Assembly: GCF_009764355.1 (NCBI RefSeq)
Contig: NZ_LNUA01000011.1
Coordinates: 213,702-277,701, forward strand
Direction: 5' to 3'
DNA length: 64,000 bases
DNA from: Companilactobacillus bobalius
GTDB lineage: Bacteria > Bacillota > Bacilli > Lactobacillales > Lactobacillaceae
The first letter of the stretch is position 1. The number at the start of each line of letters is the position of its first letter. A model generated the notes under the pieces. It did not search any database. It was not told the DNA's origin and worked only from the letters and a program-made list of their open reading frames with translations. A program made the translations under genes and the position numbers. Positions 1 to 8,989 of the stretch are shown in pieces.

Positions 1-1
1 A

Positions 2-823
2 GAGATGAAGAAATTAAATCTAACTCCACTGCAACTTAAGCAAGCGATTACAGTATCAATTATCAAAGCTCAAAAAGATGATAAAGCTGAAGTTAATAAA
101 TTAATGACTCCTGATGCGATTGGTTTGATAACTAGCTTAATTGCTTATGAGGTACTAAATGTTCAAAATAAGAAAGACGTGAACATAGTCGATCCAACTG
201 TTGGAACAGGTAACTTGCTGATTGAAGTTATTGAACAATTGAATATGACTGACAAATTCAATATCAATGCTGCGGCACTTGATAATGACGATGCGTTAGT
301 TTCTTTAACAAAATCATTTAGTGAAGTAATGAATCTTAATTTAGACGCTTATCATCAGGATAGTGTCGCCGATTGGGATATTACTGATATTGATTTGGCA
401 GTGGCTGATTTACCAGTTGGCTATTATCCAATTGATGACAATGCTAAGAATTTCAAAACAAAATCAGACAAGGGACATTCTTATGCTCACCATTTGTTGA
501 TTGAACAAACTATGAATAATTTAAATGACGGTGGAATCGGTATATTCATTGTACCTTCACAGATTTTCCAAACTGACCAAGCAAAGAAATTATCTGAATG
601 GATGGTTTCAAGTGTTTATCTGCAAGCTGTATTAGATTTGCCAACAAGCTTATTTGCATCAAAAGAAGCACAAAAGGCAGTCGTAGTTTTACAAAAACAT
701 GGCGATAATGCTAAGCAAGTGGAAAATGTTTTGATGGGCACAATACCAGATACCAATAACCCTAAGTTGTTTGAGGGATTTAAAGACCAGTTGCAAAGCT
801 GGGCAAAAAATTTTAAAGGTTAG
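2..823 (+). CDS. YtxK-like class I SAM-dependent DNA methyltransferase, 5' end cut by window
   Basis: The protein has a Rossmann SAM-binding motif (VDPTVGTGNLL) and the catalytic-loop variant DLPVGYYP in the place of the usual NPPY/DPPY. It then has the N6-adenine methylase-like segment around HHLLIEQ and GGIGIFIVPS. This pattern fits the YtxK family usually encoded just upstream of ackA, which is the case here. YtxK-type proteins are about 330 residues; only 272 follow the first ATG. The reading frame is open to the window edge, so the start is probably outside. The stop lies 10 bases before the ackA start, suggesting one operon. No target-recognition domain is visible and no partner endonuclease lies nearby, so a role in restriction is not supported. 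Confidence 0.8.
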   Translation, partial: EMKKLNLTPLQLKQAITVSIIKAQKDDKAEVNKLMTPDAIGLITSLIAYEVLNVQNKKDVNIVDPTVGTGNLLIEVIEQLNMTDKFNINAAALDNDDALVSLTKSFSEVMNLNLDAYHQDSVADWDITDIDLAVADLPVGYYPIDDNAKNFKTKSDKGHSYAHHLLIEQTMNNLNDGGIGIFIVPSQIFQTDQAKKLSEWMVSSVYLQAVLDLPTSLFASKEAQKAVVVLQKHGDNAKQVENVLMGTIPDTNNPKLFEGFKDQLQSWAKNFKG

Positions 824-833
824 GTGAGATTAA

Positions 834-2030
834 ATGTCTAAAATCATGGCCGTTAATTCTGGTAGCTCTACATTGAAGTGGAAACTATATACAGTACCTG
901 ATGAGAAGGTTATCGCCAAAGGAATGGTAGATCGTTTGGGATTACCAGATTCAGTCTTTGAAGTTCAATATAATGGCAAGAAAATCAGTGAATTGGGAGA
1001 CATTCCTGATCATACAACTGCTGTTAATATGATGCTTGATAAATTGATTGAATTGAAAATAATCAAAAGTTATGACGAGATCACCGGAGTAGGTCATCGT
1101 GTTGTCGCTGGTGGTAGTATCTTTAAAGATTCAGCCATCGTAACACCACGCGTGATCCAACAAATCAGAAATCTTTCTGAATATGCCCCATTACATAATC
1201 CCGGTCAAGCAACTGGAATTGAAGCATTTGAAAAGATTTTGCCAGATGTTCCTCAAGTAGCAGTCTTTGATACTTCGTTCCATCAAACAATGGATCCGGT
1301 CAATTACTTGTATAGTATTCCTTATGAGTATTATGAAAAATATGGAGTTCGTAAATTTGGTGCCCATGGTACAAGTCACCGCTATGTATCACAAGCAGCG
1401 GCCGATTACTTACAAAGACCATTAGCTGACCTTAAGATTATTTCTGCCCATCTTGGTAGTGGAGCTTCAATTGATGCAATTGAAGACGGTAAATCAGTTG
1501 ATACATCCATGGGATTCACTCCATTGGCTGGTATTACTATGAGTACACGCTCTGGGGATGTTGATCCTTCATTGGTTGCTTATTTGATGCAAAAGATGAA
1601 GATTACTGATCCTGATGAAATGGTAAAAATTTTGAATACTAAATCTGGTTTGTTGGGACTTTCAGGTGTATCACCAGATATGCGTGATTTGTTAGCAACT
1701 AAGGATGAAAATCATCGTTCTGATTTGGCTATCAAGATTTTTGTCAATCGAATTGTTAAGTATATTGGCTCATATATTGCCCTACTGGGTGGAGCTGATG
1801 TCTTGATCTTTACTGCTGGCGTTGGTGCTGGAAGTGCTGAAATTCGTGAGGACATTGTAAACCACTTTAATTATCGTGGTATAAGAATTGATAAAGAAGC
1901 TAACGAAAATGGCAAAGGAATTCGTCGTATCAGTACAAAAGATTCAACTACTGATGTTTTGGTTGTACCAACTGACGAGGAATTAATGATTGTTCGTGAT
2001 GTAGTTAGATTAATAAAATATAGTGATTAA
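834..2030 (+). CDS. ackA: acetate kinase
   Basis: This is a full-length ASKHA-family acetate kinase of 398 residues, the usual size. It interconverts acetyl phosphate plus ADP with acetate plus ATP and provides substrate-level phosphorylation in the cytosol. Visible family signatures are NSGSSTLKWKL at the N-terminus, GHRVVAGG, FDTSFHQTM, GAHGTSHRYV with its catalytic histidine region, and STRSGDVDPS. The start follows a GGTGAG ribosome site. It directly follows the YtxK-like gene and ends at a strong terminator. No cre-like site is visible immediately upstream, although a promoter could lie outside the window. Confidence 0.97.
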   Translation: MSKIMAVNSGSSTLKWKLYTVPDEKVIAKGMVDRLGLPDSVFEVQYNGKKISELGDIPDHTTAVNMMLDKLIELKIIKSYDEITGVGHRVVAGGSIFKDSAIVTPRVIQQIRNLSEYAPLHNPGQATGIEAFEKILPDVPQVAVFDTSFHQTMDPVNYLYSIPYEYYEKYGVRKFGAHGTSHRYVSQAAADYLQRPLADLKIISAHLGSGASIDAIEDGKSVDTSMGFTPLAGITMSTRSGDVDPSLVAYLMQKMKITDPDEMVKILNTKSGLLGLSGVSPDMRDLLATKDENHRSDLAIKIFVNRIVKYIGSYIALLGGADVLIFTAGVGAGSAEIREDIVNHFNYRGIRIDKEANENGKGIRRISTKDSTTDVLVVPTDEELMIVRDVVRLIKYSD

Positions 2031-2035
2031 AAATC

Positions 2036-2076
2036 AAGGAATCAAAACAAATTTAAGTTGTTTTGATTCCTTTTTT
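2036..2076 (+). terminator. intrinsic terminator after ackA
   Basis: A 15-base perfect stem (AAGGAATCAAAACAA with TTGTTTTGATTCCTT) and a 7-base loop run into a T tract six bases after the ackA stop. Confidence 0.9.
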
Positions 2077-2124
2077 AGTGTTAAAAATTAGATTAAAAAT
2101 GTTGCCAATAATGCGATGTAAGCC

Positions 2125-2152
2125 TTTACTTTTTTATTTTTACTGTTATATT
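2125..2152 (+). promoter_or_regulatory. probable promoter of oleate hydratase gene
   Basis: TTTACT at 2125-2130 is followed after 16 bases by TATATT at 2147-2152. A TG sits one base before the -10, giving an extended -10 element, and the site is about 45 bases upstream of the start codon. Confidence 0.5.
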
Positions 2153-2196
2153 AAGGGTGTATAGAAAAGAGCAAATTTGGAATGGAGGTTCATGAT

Positions 2197-3873
2197 ATGA
2201 CAAGAAAAGCCTACATGATTGGTACAGGTGTTGGTAACTTAGCTGCTGCTATTTATTTGATTCGTGATGGGGGATTTAATGGCGATCAAATTACAATGAT
2301 GGGTCTAGAAGACCATGGTGCAAACGATGGTGCTGCAGTTAAAGACTATGAAACAGAGTATGGTAACCAAGCTTTATCGAACAGCAAAGGATTCCTAGCA
2401 AAAGGTGGAAGAATGTTGAACGAAGAGACATTTGAAAACCTTTGGGATGTATTGCGTTCAGTACCTTCATTGGATCATCCTGGACAAACAGTTACGGATG
2501 ACATTTTGAATTTTGACCACGCTCATCCAACACATGATGTTGGACGTTTGATCGATAGCGATGGTCCACGTGTAAAACCTAATAAAGACAATTACAGACA
2601 TATGCAATTTGATAATAAGGATCGTTATTTATTATCTAAATTGATGTTGATGCCTGAAAAGGATGAAGAAAAACTAAATAACATTAGTATTGCTGAATGG
2701 TTTGCAAGCAGTCCACATTTCTTCACAACTAATTTCTGGTACATGTGGCAAACAACATTTGCTTTCAAACGTGCTAGTTCAGCTGTTGAGCTACGTCGTT
2801 ATATGAATCGTATGATTCTTGAATTCAGTCGTATCAATACACTAGAAGGTGTTACAAGAAGTCCATACAATCAATTTGAAAGTATCATTTTGCCAATGCG
2901 CAAGTATTTGGAAGATCGTGGTGTAACCTTCATCAATAACCGTAAAGTTACTGATTTGGAATTCAAAGATACACCACTTCAAGATGATATTATCGTTACT
3001 GGACTCAAGTATGAAGAAGTCGACAATGATAACAAAGAAGGACACATTGATATTGCTGAAAACGACTTAGTCTTCGATACTAATGGTTCAATTACTGATA
3101 GTTCAGCACTTGGTGACTTTAATACACCATTTAAGGAAAATATGGATTATGCACCTAGTGCAGCACTTTGGAAGAAAGCAGCTGAGAAGTTCTATTCTCT
3201 AGGTAATCCTGACAAATTCTTTGGTGATCGTACACAAAGTGAGTGGGTCAGTCTCACAGTTACAACCAACAGCCACTTCTTGGTAAATGAAATTTCACGT
3301 ATTACACAACAAGAGCCCGGAAATGCTTTGAATACATGGATTAACAGTACACCATTGTTGTCAATCGTTGTTCATCATCAACCACACTTCAAGGCACAAA
3401 AGCCTAATGAGTCAACATTCTGGGGTTACTTCATGTATCCAAGAAGAAATGGTGATTATGTACAAAAGCCTGTAATGGAAATGACAGGTAAAGAAATGCT
3501 AGAAGAATTATTAGGCCACTTAGCAGAAGTAGATCCAAGCAAAGACAATATCAAGAACCATACACAGGAAATTATGGACAGCATTGTCAATGTAATTCCT
3601 GTTCACCTACCATATGCAAGTGCAATGTTCAATCAAAGAGCCGTCGGAGATCGTCCAGATGTAGTTCCAAAGAACAGTAAGAATTTGGCCTTCATCAGTC
3701 AATTCTGTGAACAACCATTCGATATGGTCTTTACGGAACAATATTCATTCCGTGCAGCACAACGTGCCGTATATACATTGTTGAATATTCCATTGTCAGA
3801 GATGACACCAATGCACCATTATGAGAAAGATCCAAAAGTAATGGCACGTGCTACTAAGACCATGTTTAGATAA
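2197..3873 (+). CDS. ohyA: oleate hydratase (myosin-cross-reactive antigen family)
   Basis: FAD-dependent fatty acid hydratase that adds water to the cis-9 double bond of oleate or linoleate to give 10-hydroxy fatty acids, acting at the inner face of the membrane. The protein of about 558 residues matches the usual length. It begins with a dinucleotide-binding motif (GTGVGNLAAAIYLIRDGG) and carries family stretches such as GGRMLNEETFENLWDVL, DHAHPTHDVGRL, NQFESIILPMR, QSEWVSLTVTTNSH and the C-terminal FTEQYSFRAAQ. I place the start at 2197 because an upstream in-frame ATG at 2182 overlaps the GGAGG ribosome site at 2184-2188. The gene stands alone between a terminator and a structured repeat. 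Roles proposed for the family are fatty-acid detoxification and conjugated linoleic acid formation. Confidence 0.95.
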   Translation: MTRKAYMIGTGVGNLAAAIYLIRDGGFNGDQITMMGLEDHGANDGAAVKDYETEYGNQALSNSKGFLAKGGRMLNEETFENLWDVLRSVPSLDHPGQTVTDDILNFDHAHPTHDVGRLIDSDGPRVKPNKDNYRHMQFDNKDRYLLSKLMLMPEKDEEKLNNISIAEWFASSPHFFTTNFWYMWQTTFAFKRASSAVELRRYMNRMILEFSRINTLEGVTRSPYNQFESIILPMRKYLEDRGVTFINNRKVTDLEFKDTPLQDDIIVTGLKYEEVDNDNKEGHIDIAENDLVFDTNGSITDSSALGDFNTPFKENMDYAPSAALWKKAAEKFYSLGNPDKFFGDRTQSEWVSLTVTTNSHFLVNEISRITQQEPGNALNTWINSTPLLSIVVHHQPHFKAQKPNESTFWGYFMYPRRNGDYVQKPVMEMTGKEMLEELLGHLAEVDPSKDNIKNHTQEIMDSIVNVIPVHLPYASAMFNQRAVGDRPDVVPKNSKNLAFISQFCEQPFDMVFTEQYSFRAAQRAVYTLLNIPLSEMTPMHHYEKDPKVMARATKTMFR

Positions 3874-3878
3874 TAGAG

Positions 3879-4020
3879 AGAGGGTGGAGCAAGGGCGAAC
3901 AGCCTCCGAGGATTTGCCTAAGTACTGGAATCGCACGCGTACTATGCGGGCAATTCCAGCACTGTAGCAAACCACAGGAGGTTGCCCTTGCGCAACCCGT
4001 TTAGGCAGCATACTTGAGAA
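3879..4020 (+). repeat. family A structured intergenic element, copy A1
   Basis: One of three related elements in this window (others at 38393 and 38521). Conserved parts are AGAGGGTGGAG at the left, TTTGCCTAAG, TGTAGCAAA, CACAGGA, AACCCGTTT and a trailing GCATACTTGAG. Nested pairings are GGGT/ACCC (3882-3885 with 3995-3998), GCAAGGGC/GCCCTTGC (3889-3896 with 3984-3991), CCTCC/GGAGG, TTTGC/GCAAA and CTGGAAT/ATTCCAG. The second and third pairs differ in sequence in the other copies but remain complementary. It begins six bases after the oleate hydratase stop. There is no T tract, so it is not a plain terminator. Confidence 0.75.
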
Positions 4021-4174
4021 GAAAAATATAAAAATTTGGTTGTTAGAATCTGAAGTATAGTTATTAGAAACGTAGAAGGAAAACTATTGAGAATAGAATA
4101 GACCAAATTTTCACAATACAAAATGTATTTAAGAGTAGAACACCTAAGCGAAAATCTCCACAAAAAGGGGGTTG

Positions 4175-4273
4175 ATGCCTATAATCAATCTATATTTGAA
4201 ACAAATAAAATTTAACATCAAACGACAAAACATCTCATTAAAAAAGATAAATATTTTCACAAGCAAGAGCTGA
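4175..4273 (+). CDS. possible 32-residue basic peptide
   Basis: A short frame starting MPIINLYLKQIKF follows a GGGGG ribosome site three bases upstream of its ATG. It encodes a very basic peptide ending inside the stem of the terminator at 4265. I do not recognise it. Support is the ribosome site and the position just before a strong terminator that otherwise has no obvious gene. The spacing is short and the composition is AT-driven, so it may be chance; the stretch could equally be the 3' end of a small RNA. Confidence 0.15.
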   Translation: MPIINLYLKQIKFNIKRQNISLKKINIFTSKS

Positions 4274-4296
4274 ATTTCAATTCAGCTCTTTTTTTT
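4265..4296 (+). terminator. intrinsic terminator between oleate hydratase and adhE
   Basis: Perfect 11-base stem AAGAGCTGAAT / ATTCAGCTCTT with a four-base loop and eight T residues. Outer bases TTCACAA and TTGTGAA also pair, lengthening the hairpin. Confidence 0.9.
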
Positions 4297-4336
4297 GTGA
4301 ATTGGAAAGCAACCTAGAATAGGCATTTTGATGAGA

Positions 4337-4356
4337 TTGTGAAGAAATATTCACAA
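4337..4356 (+). promoter_or_regulatory. Rex-like operator upstream of adhE
   Basis: TTGTGA and TCACAA arms at 4337-4342 and 4351-4356 form an inverted repeat with an 8-base spacer. Rex, the NADH/NAD+ sensor that represses adhE in many Firmicutes, usually prefers the same arms with 6 bases between them, so the longer spacer lowers confidence. Confidence 0.4.
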
Positions 4357-4420
4357 TTGAAATAAGATGTGAAATTATTTTTTGACAATCGTTTGAGTTG
4401 CAGGTGTTGATATATCAACG

Positions 4421-4434
4421 TGAAAACGTTTACT
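4421..4434 (+). promoter_or_regulatory. cre (CcpA-binding) site upstream of adhE
   Basis: TGAAAACGTTTACT fits the catabolite-responsive element consensus (TGWAANCGNTNWCA-like) closely. It lies 23 bases before the -35 box, a position compatible with CcpA activation or control by sugar. Confidence 0.6.
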
Positions 4435-4456
4435 TGAGCTTTTTGAACAAAATAAC

Positions 4457-4484
4457 TTGAACATTGATTGTACAGTGATAAGAT
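4457..4484 (+). promoter_or_regulatory. promoter of adhE
   Basis: TTGAAC at 4457-4462, a 16-base spacer and TAAGAT at 4479-4484 preceded by TG at 4476-4477 form an extended -10 promoter. This leaves a leader of about 50 bases before the adhE ATG. Confidence 0.6.
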
Positions 4485-4538
4485 AAAACGTGAATTAGTT
4501 AACAAATATATCGATTTTTAAATCTTGGAGGTAATCAG

Positions 4539-7157
4539 ATGTTGAAAGGTTCCAAAGATACAAAGGTTTCTACAAAATCAGATGAAAAAGAAGATGTAAA
4601 ACCAGTTATTGATGCTATGGTTGCTAAGGCTCACAAGGCCTTGGATATCATGGACGGTTTTACTCAAAAACAAGTTGACCATATTGTTCACCAAATGGCC
4701 ATTGCTGGATTGAATGCTAGTTTTGAATTGGCTAAGTTAGCCTATAAAGAAACTGGCCGTGGAATGGTTGAAGATAAAGTTATTAAAAATATGTATGCTA
4801 CAGAAGAGATTTGGCACTCAATCAAACGTGACAAGACTGTTGGCATTATTGAAGACGATAAAGAACATCGTTTGATCAAAGTTGCTGAACCACTTGGTGT
4901 TTTAGCAGGTGTTACACCCGTTACTAACCCAACTTCAACTGCAATGTTTAAGTCATTGATTGCCATGAAAACACGTAATCCAATTATCTTTGGTTTCCAT
5001 CCCCAAGCTCAAAATTGTTCTGTTGCCGCCGCTAAAGTTATGTTAAAAGCTGCCGTTGATGCTGGTGCCCCAGAAGGTGTCATTCAATGGATCGAAAAAC
5101 CAAGTATTGAAGCAACATCATACTTGATGAATAACGAAGGTATTGCTAGTGTTCTTGCTACTGGTGGTCCTGGAATGGTTAAGGCTGCTTACTCAACTGG
5201 TAAACCTGCCTTGGGTGTTGGTCCTGGTAATGGTCCTGCATACATTGAAAAGACTGCTAATATCAAACGTGCTGTTAACGATATTGTTTTATCAAAGACA
5301 TTTGATAATGGTATGGTTTGTGCTTCTGAAAATAGTGCCATCGTTGATGCTGATATTTATGACGAAGTTAAATCTCTATTTGAAAAGAATAGGATTTACT
5401 TCATTAAGAAATCAGATTATAAGAAATTAGCTGATGCAATGTTTAGACCAGAGGGTGGGGTTAAAGGTCCTATCGCTGGTAAATCAGCTATCGAAATTGC
5501 TAAATTAGCTGGTATCAAGGTTCCCACTGATACTAAAGTACTTGGTGTTGAATTATCAAAGGTTGGCCCAGAAGAGCCACTTTCAGCTGAAAAATTATCA
5601 CCTGTACTTTCGGTTTATAAAGTTGCTGGGCATAAAGAAGGCTTCGAAAAAGCTGATGAATTGTTACACTTTGGTGGTTTAGGTCACACAGTTGGTATTC
5701 ACACAATGGATGAAGACTTAGCTACAGAGTTTGGTATTAAGATGAAAGCTAGTCGTGTCTTGGTAAATACTCCTGCCGCTATTGGTGGTATTGGTAATCT
5801 TTATAATGAAATGATTCCATCACTTACTCTTGGTACTGGTTCATGGGGGAAGAATTCTATTTCTCATAACGTATCTTCATTTGATTTGCTTAACATTAAG
5901 ACAATCGCAAAACGGAGAAATAATATGCAATGGATTAAACAACCAAGAGTTTACTTTGAAAAGACTTCAGTTCGTTATCTAGAAGATCTTGAAGGTATGA
6001 AGAGAGCCTTTATCGTTTGTGATCCTGTCATGGTTCAACTTGGTTTTGTTGATACAATTACTGATGAATTGAAACGTAGCAAGTTCCATGTTGAATATTC
6101 AATGTTCTCTGATGTTGATAATATTGTAACAACAGATGTTGTAAAACGTGGTGTTACTCAAATGAATTTGTTCAAACCTGATACAATTATTGCATTAGGT
6201 GGCGGTACAACAATGGATACAGCCAAAGATATGTGGTTGTTCTACGAACATCCTGATGTTGATCTCTTTGGTGCAAAACAAGGATTCATTGATATCAGAA
6301 AACGTGCTTACAAGTTCCCTAAGCCTGAAAAAGCACAATTTGTTGCTATTCCAACAACATACGGAACTGGAGCTGAAGTTACACCATTTAGTTCTATTAT
6401 TGATACACAAACAGGAACAAAGTACCCAATCGCTGATTATGCCCTAACGCCTGATGTTGCTATCATTGATTCACAATTTGTTGAAACAATGCCAAAAGAC
6501 ATCATTGCTGAATCAGGTATGGATGTTTTGAACAATGCTATTGAATCCTATGTAGCCAATATGGCCTCAGATTACACAAGACCATATGCACTACAAGCTA
6601 TTAAATTAGTCTTTGATAACTTAGAAAAAGCTGCCACTGGTGATAAGGATGCACAAGAAGAAATGCATAATGCTTCAACACTTGCAGGTATGTCATTCGG
6701 TAATGCTTTTGCTGGTGTTGGTCATTCAATTACAGATGCTTTGACAAACGTTTATGGTATCAGACATGGACTGGCTTCAATCATTGCTTTACCACAAGTA
6801 ATCAACTACAACTTCGAACAACCTACAAAAATTACTATGTGGCCTAAGTACGAAAGCTTTAGAGCAGATTCAGATTATGCAACTATTGCTAGATACATTG
6901 GTTTGTCAGGTAAAGATGACAGAGCTTTGAAGGATGCTTTGGTTAAGAAGATTATTGATCTTGCACATGGACTTGGTATCAAGTTAAGTCTTAAAGATAA
7001 CTATATTAATAAGAAGGAATTTGATGAAAATGTTGATGCATTATCAGAAGCAGCATTTGGAGATCAATTCTCATTCACAAATCCTAAAGAACCACTAATT
7101 TCTGAATTGAAACAAATCCTTGAAGACATGTATGTTGGTAAGGGAATTGAAAAATAA
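4539..7157 (+). CDS. adhE: bifunctional acetaldehyde-CoA/alcohol dehydrogenase
   Basis: An 872-residue fusion of the usual AdhE length. The N-terminal half is a CoA-acylating aldehyde dehydrogenase with the active cysteine in FDNGMVCASENS. The C-terminal half is an iron-dependent alcohol dehydrogenase with the cofactor loop GGGTTMDTAKDMW and the metal-ligand region GVGHSITDALTNVYGIRHG. It reduces acetyl-CoA to ethanol in two NADH-consuming steps and normally assembles into cytosolic spirosomes. The start follows a GGAGG site. Upstream sequence carries cre and Rex-like sites, so control by sugar and by NADH/NAD+ is likely. It is a single-gene unit bounded by terminators. Confidence 0.97.
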   Translation: MLKGSKDTKVSTKSDEKEDVKPVIDAMVAKAHKALDIMDGFTQKQVDHIVHQMAIAGLNASFELAKLAYKETGRGMVEDKVIKNMYATEEIWHSIKRDKTVGIIEDDKEHRLIKVAEPLGVLAGVTPVTNPTSTAMFKSLIAMKTRNPIIFGFHPQAQNCSVAAAKVMLKAAVDAGAPEGVIQWIEKPSIEATSYLMNNEGIASVLATGGPGMVKAAYSTGKPALGVGPGNGPAYIEKTANIKRAVNDIVLSKTFDNGMVCASENSAIVDADIYDEVKSLFEKNRIYFIKKSDYKKLADAMFRPEGGVKGPIAGKSAIEIAKLAGIKVPTDTKVLGVELSKVGPEEPLSAEKLSPVLSVYKVAGHKEGFEKADELLHFGGLGHTVGIHTMDEDLATEFGIKMKASRVLVNTPAAIGGIGNLYNEMIPSLTLGTGSWGKNSISHNVSSFDLLNIKTIAKRRNNMQWIKQPRVYFEKTSVRYLEDLEGMKRAFIVCDPVMVQLGFVDTITDELKRSKFHVEYSMFSDVDNIVTTDVVKRGVTQMNLFKPDTIIALGGGTTMDTAKDMWLFYEHPDVDLFGAKQGFIDIRKRAYKFPKPEKAQFVAIPTTYGTGAEVTPFSSIIDTQTGTKYPIADYALTPDVAIIDSQFVETMPKDIIAESGMDVLNNAIESYVANMASDYTRPYALQAIKLVFDNLEKAATGDKDAQEEMHNASTLAGMSFGNAFAGVGHSITDALTNVYGIRHGLASIIALPQVINYNFEQPTKITMWPKYESFRADSDYATIARYIGLSGKDDRALKDALVKKIIDLAHGLGIKLSLKDNYINKKEFDENVDALSEAAFGDQFSFTNPKEPLISELKQILEDMYVGKGIEK

Positions 7158-7196
7158 TAAGTTGAGAATGAATTAAAACGGATTCTCAAGCACTAA

Positions 7197-7243
7197 AAAA
7201 ATAGTCCTAATAACTTGATTATGAGTTATTGGGACTATTTTTG
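7197..7243 (+). terminator. terminator after adhE
   Basis: AATAGTCCTAATAACT pairs with AGTTATTGGGACTATT and is followed by T residues. A weaker hairpin, TTGAGAAT/ATTCTCAA at 7162-7189, precedes it. Confidence 0.85.
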
Positions 7244-7428
7244 TATATTAACCGATATTATTTTTAATCCAAAATATTTTAAAGCCTATGTTATGGCTAT
7301 TAGGACAGATAATTGTCATTAAAATCGATTGTATTTACTTGTATCGTAAAAAACGTTTCCCATGCTATAATTCCTTCGCGTTAGATAAATCTGTTTTCTT
7401 CACGCAAATGGATGGGGGTAGTTAATTG

Positions 7429-8709
7429 ATGATTTCTTTAAAGAATAAAAGAAGTGTCAATTTGAAAATTAATAAAGAGCAGTGGAGTTGGATCATGTAT
7501 GATTGGGCCAATTCTGCTTATGGAATAATTGTTACGACGGCCGTTTTACCAGTTTATTTTAAGTCGATGACTTCAGCTAATCATGTTTCAGCAGCTAGTT
7601 CTACGGCGTACTGGGGATATGCCAATAGTTTTAGTACACTTTTAGTGTCATTATTAGCCCCATTTTTGGGGGCATTAGCGGATTATCCTCACTTCAAAAA
7701 ACGCTTGTTAAGCATGTTTTGTTGGTTAGGGATAGTGATGACGGTAGGATTAGTTTTCGTTCCTGCCTCACAGTGGCGTTTACTATTATTAGTTTATGTT
7801 CTGTCAGCAATTGGTTACTCAGTAAGTAATCTTTTCTATGATAGTTTTTTGACTGATGTGTCTAATGATGAGCAAATGAATAAAATATCGACTTATGGCT
7901 ATGCTTATGGGTATCTGGGTGGGGTAATTGCCTTTATACTGTTCCTTGTTTTGGAATTAACTAGTGGTTTTGGAAAATTAGATGGAACAGGAATAGCTCA
8001 TTGGAGCTTTGTGATTGCAGCGCTTTGGTGGTTGGTATTTTATTTGCCGCTACAAAGAAATGTTACTCAAAAATACTCTGTTAAATCAACAGCATCTCCT
8101 TTGAAAGGGAGTTTTAAACGAGTTTTTCAAACTATTAAACACATTAAACAGTATAAACAAGTAGCCTGGTTCTTAGTGGCTTATTTCTTCTATATAGATG
8201 GAGTCGATACTATCTTTACAATGGCAACCGCTATTGGGATGGACATCGGTATAAAAACGTCTGAATTAATGATTGTTATGTTAGTCGTACAATTAATTGC
8301 AGTACCGTTTTCCATTCTATTTGGTTGGTTTGCTGATAAAACTTCTACTAGAAAAGGTATTCTTTTAGGAATTGTAGTTTACCTTTTAATTTGTCTGTAT
8401 GCTTTAAATCTAAAATCCAGTTTTGATTTCTGGGTCTTAGCTATTTTGGTGGGTACTAGTCAGGGTGGTTTGCAAGCTTTGAGCAGATCTTACTTTGGGA
8501 AAATTATCCCTAAAGAATCAGGTAGTGAGTTCTATGGTTTTTACAATATTTTAGGAAAATTCTCAGCAGTTATGGGTCCATTTATTGTAGCGATTGTTAC
8601 ACAACTAACTGGTAAATCGACTATTGGAGCAGCTTCATTAAGTGTATTGTTCTTAGTTGGATTAGTTATTTTTGCTATTTTACCTAGAATGGTCAAGAAT
8701 TCTAAATAA
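7429..8709 (+). CDS. MFS transporter, UMF1/Atg22-like family
   Basis: A polytopic membrane protein of about 426 residues with twelve likely helices. The opening WIMYDWANSAYGIIVTTAVLPVYF is characteristic of the UMF1 group of the major facilitator superfamily, related to yeast Atg22. FGWFADKTSTRKG in the centre resembles the MFS loop motif. The substrate is unknown; amino acid or metabolite efflux is a family-level guess. An in-frame TTG at 7426 could also start the protein. I prefer the ATG at 7429, ten bases after GGGGG at 7414-7418. An extended -10 (TGCTATAAT, 7363-7371) lies upstream. It ends at a bidirectional terminator shared with the convergent gene. Confidence 0.8.
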   Translation: MISLKNKRSVNLKINKEQWSWIMYDWANSAYGIIVTTAVLPVYFKSMTSANHVSAASSTAYWGYANSFSTLLVSLLAPFLGALADYPHFKKRLLSMFCWLGIVMTVGLVFVPASQWRLLLLVYVLSAIGYSVSNLFYDSFLTDVSNDEQMNKISTYGYAYGYLGGVIAFILFLVLELTSGFGKLDGTGIAHWSFVIAALWWLVFYLPLQRNVTQKYSVKSTASPLKGSFKRVFQTIKHIKQYKQVAWFLVAYFFYIDGVDTIFTMATAIGMDIGIKTSELMIVMLVVQLIAVPFSILFGWFADKTSTRKGILLGIVVYLLICLYALNLKSSFDFWVLAILVGTSQGGLQALSRSYFGKIIPKESGSEFYGFYNILGKFSAVMGPFIVAIVTQLTGKSTIGAASLSVLFLVGLVIFAILPRMVKNSK

Positions 8710-8712
8710 AAA

Positions 8713-8744
8713 AAACTGAAATCATCTGATTTCAGTTTTTTTTT
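8713..8744. terminator. bidirectional terminator between convergent genes
   Basis: AAACTGAAATC / GATTTCAGTTT stem with A-rich and T-rich flanks, usable by the MFS gene from the left and the DUF3781-like gene from the right. Confidence 0.85.
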
Positions 8745-8985
8745 ATATTCTATTAGCGGTAATTAAGCGGTAGTTAAAAGAATTAATTACTAGTTCAATT
8801 TTTTCATGTTGAAGATAATAGTTTTTTCCTTCTTTTTGAAAAATAGTATTGTCGGCACTAATAATTTGATTAACTAACTGTTTGATTTCGAGTTCTGATA
8901 AATTCAAATTTAATTTTTTGTTGAATCGCCCGAAAACTAGTGGCGTATAACAAATGTTTTCTAAAAATGTTTTTTGATTGGGCAT
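8743..8985 (-). CDS. DUF3781-like small protein
   Basis: An 80-residue soluble protein. The stretches ICYTPLVFGRFNKKL near the start and GKNYYLQHEKIELVINSFNYRLITANR at the end resemble DUF3781 as I remember that family; its function is unknown. It follows the phosphodiesterase gene by four bases on the same strand and is probably co-transcribed with it. Confidence 0.55.
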   Translation of the reverse strand: MPNQKTFLENICYTPLVFGRFNKKLNLNLSELEIKQLVNQIISADNTIFQKEGKNYYLQHEKIELVINSFNYRLITANRI

Positions 8986-8989
8986 ATTA

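Noticed and set aside
5143..5430. Plus-strand frame of 95 codons inside adhE
   Set aside because: It is a frame-shadow of adhE with low-complexity Leu/Val composition and no ribosome site.
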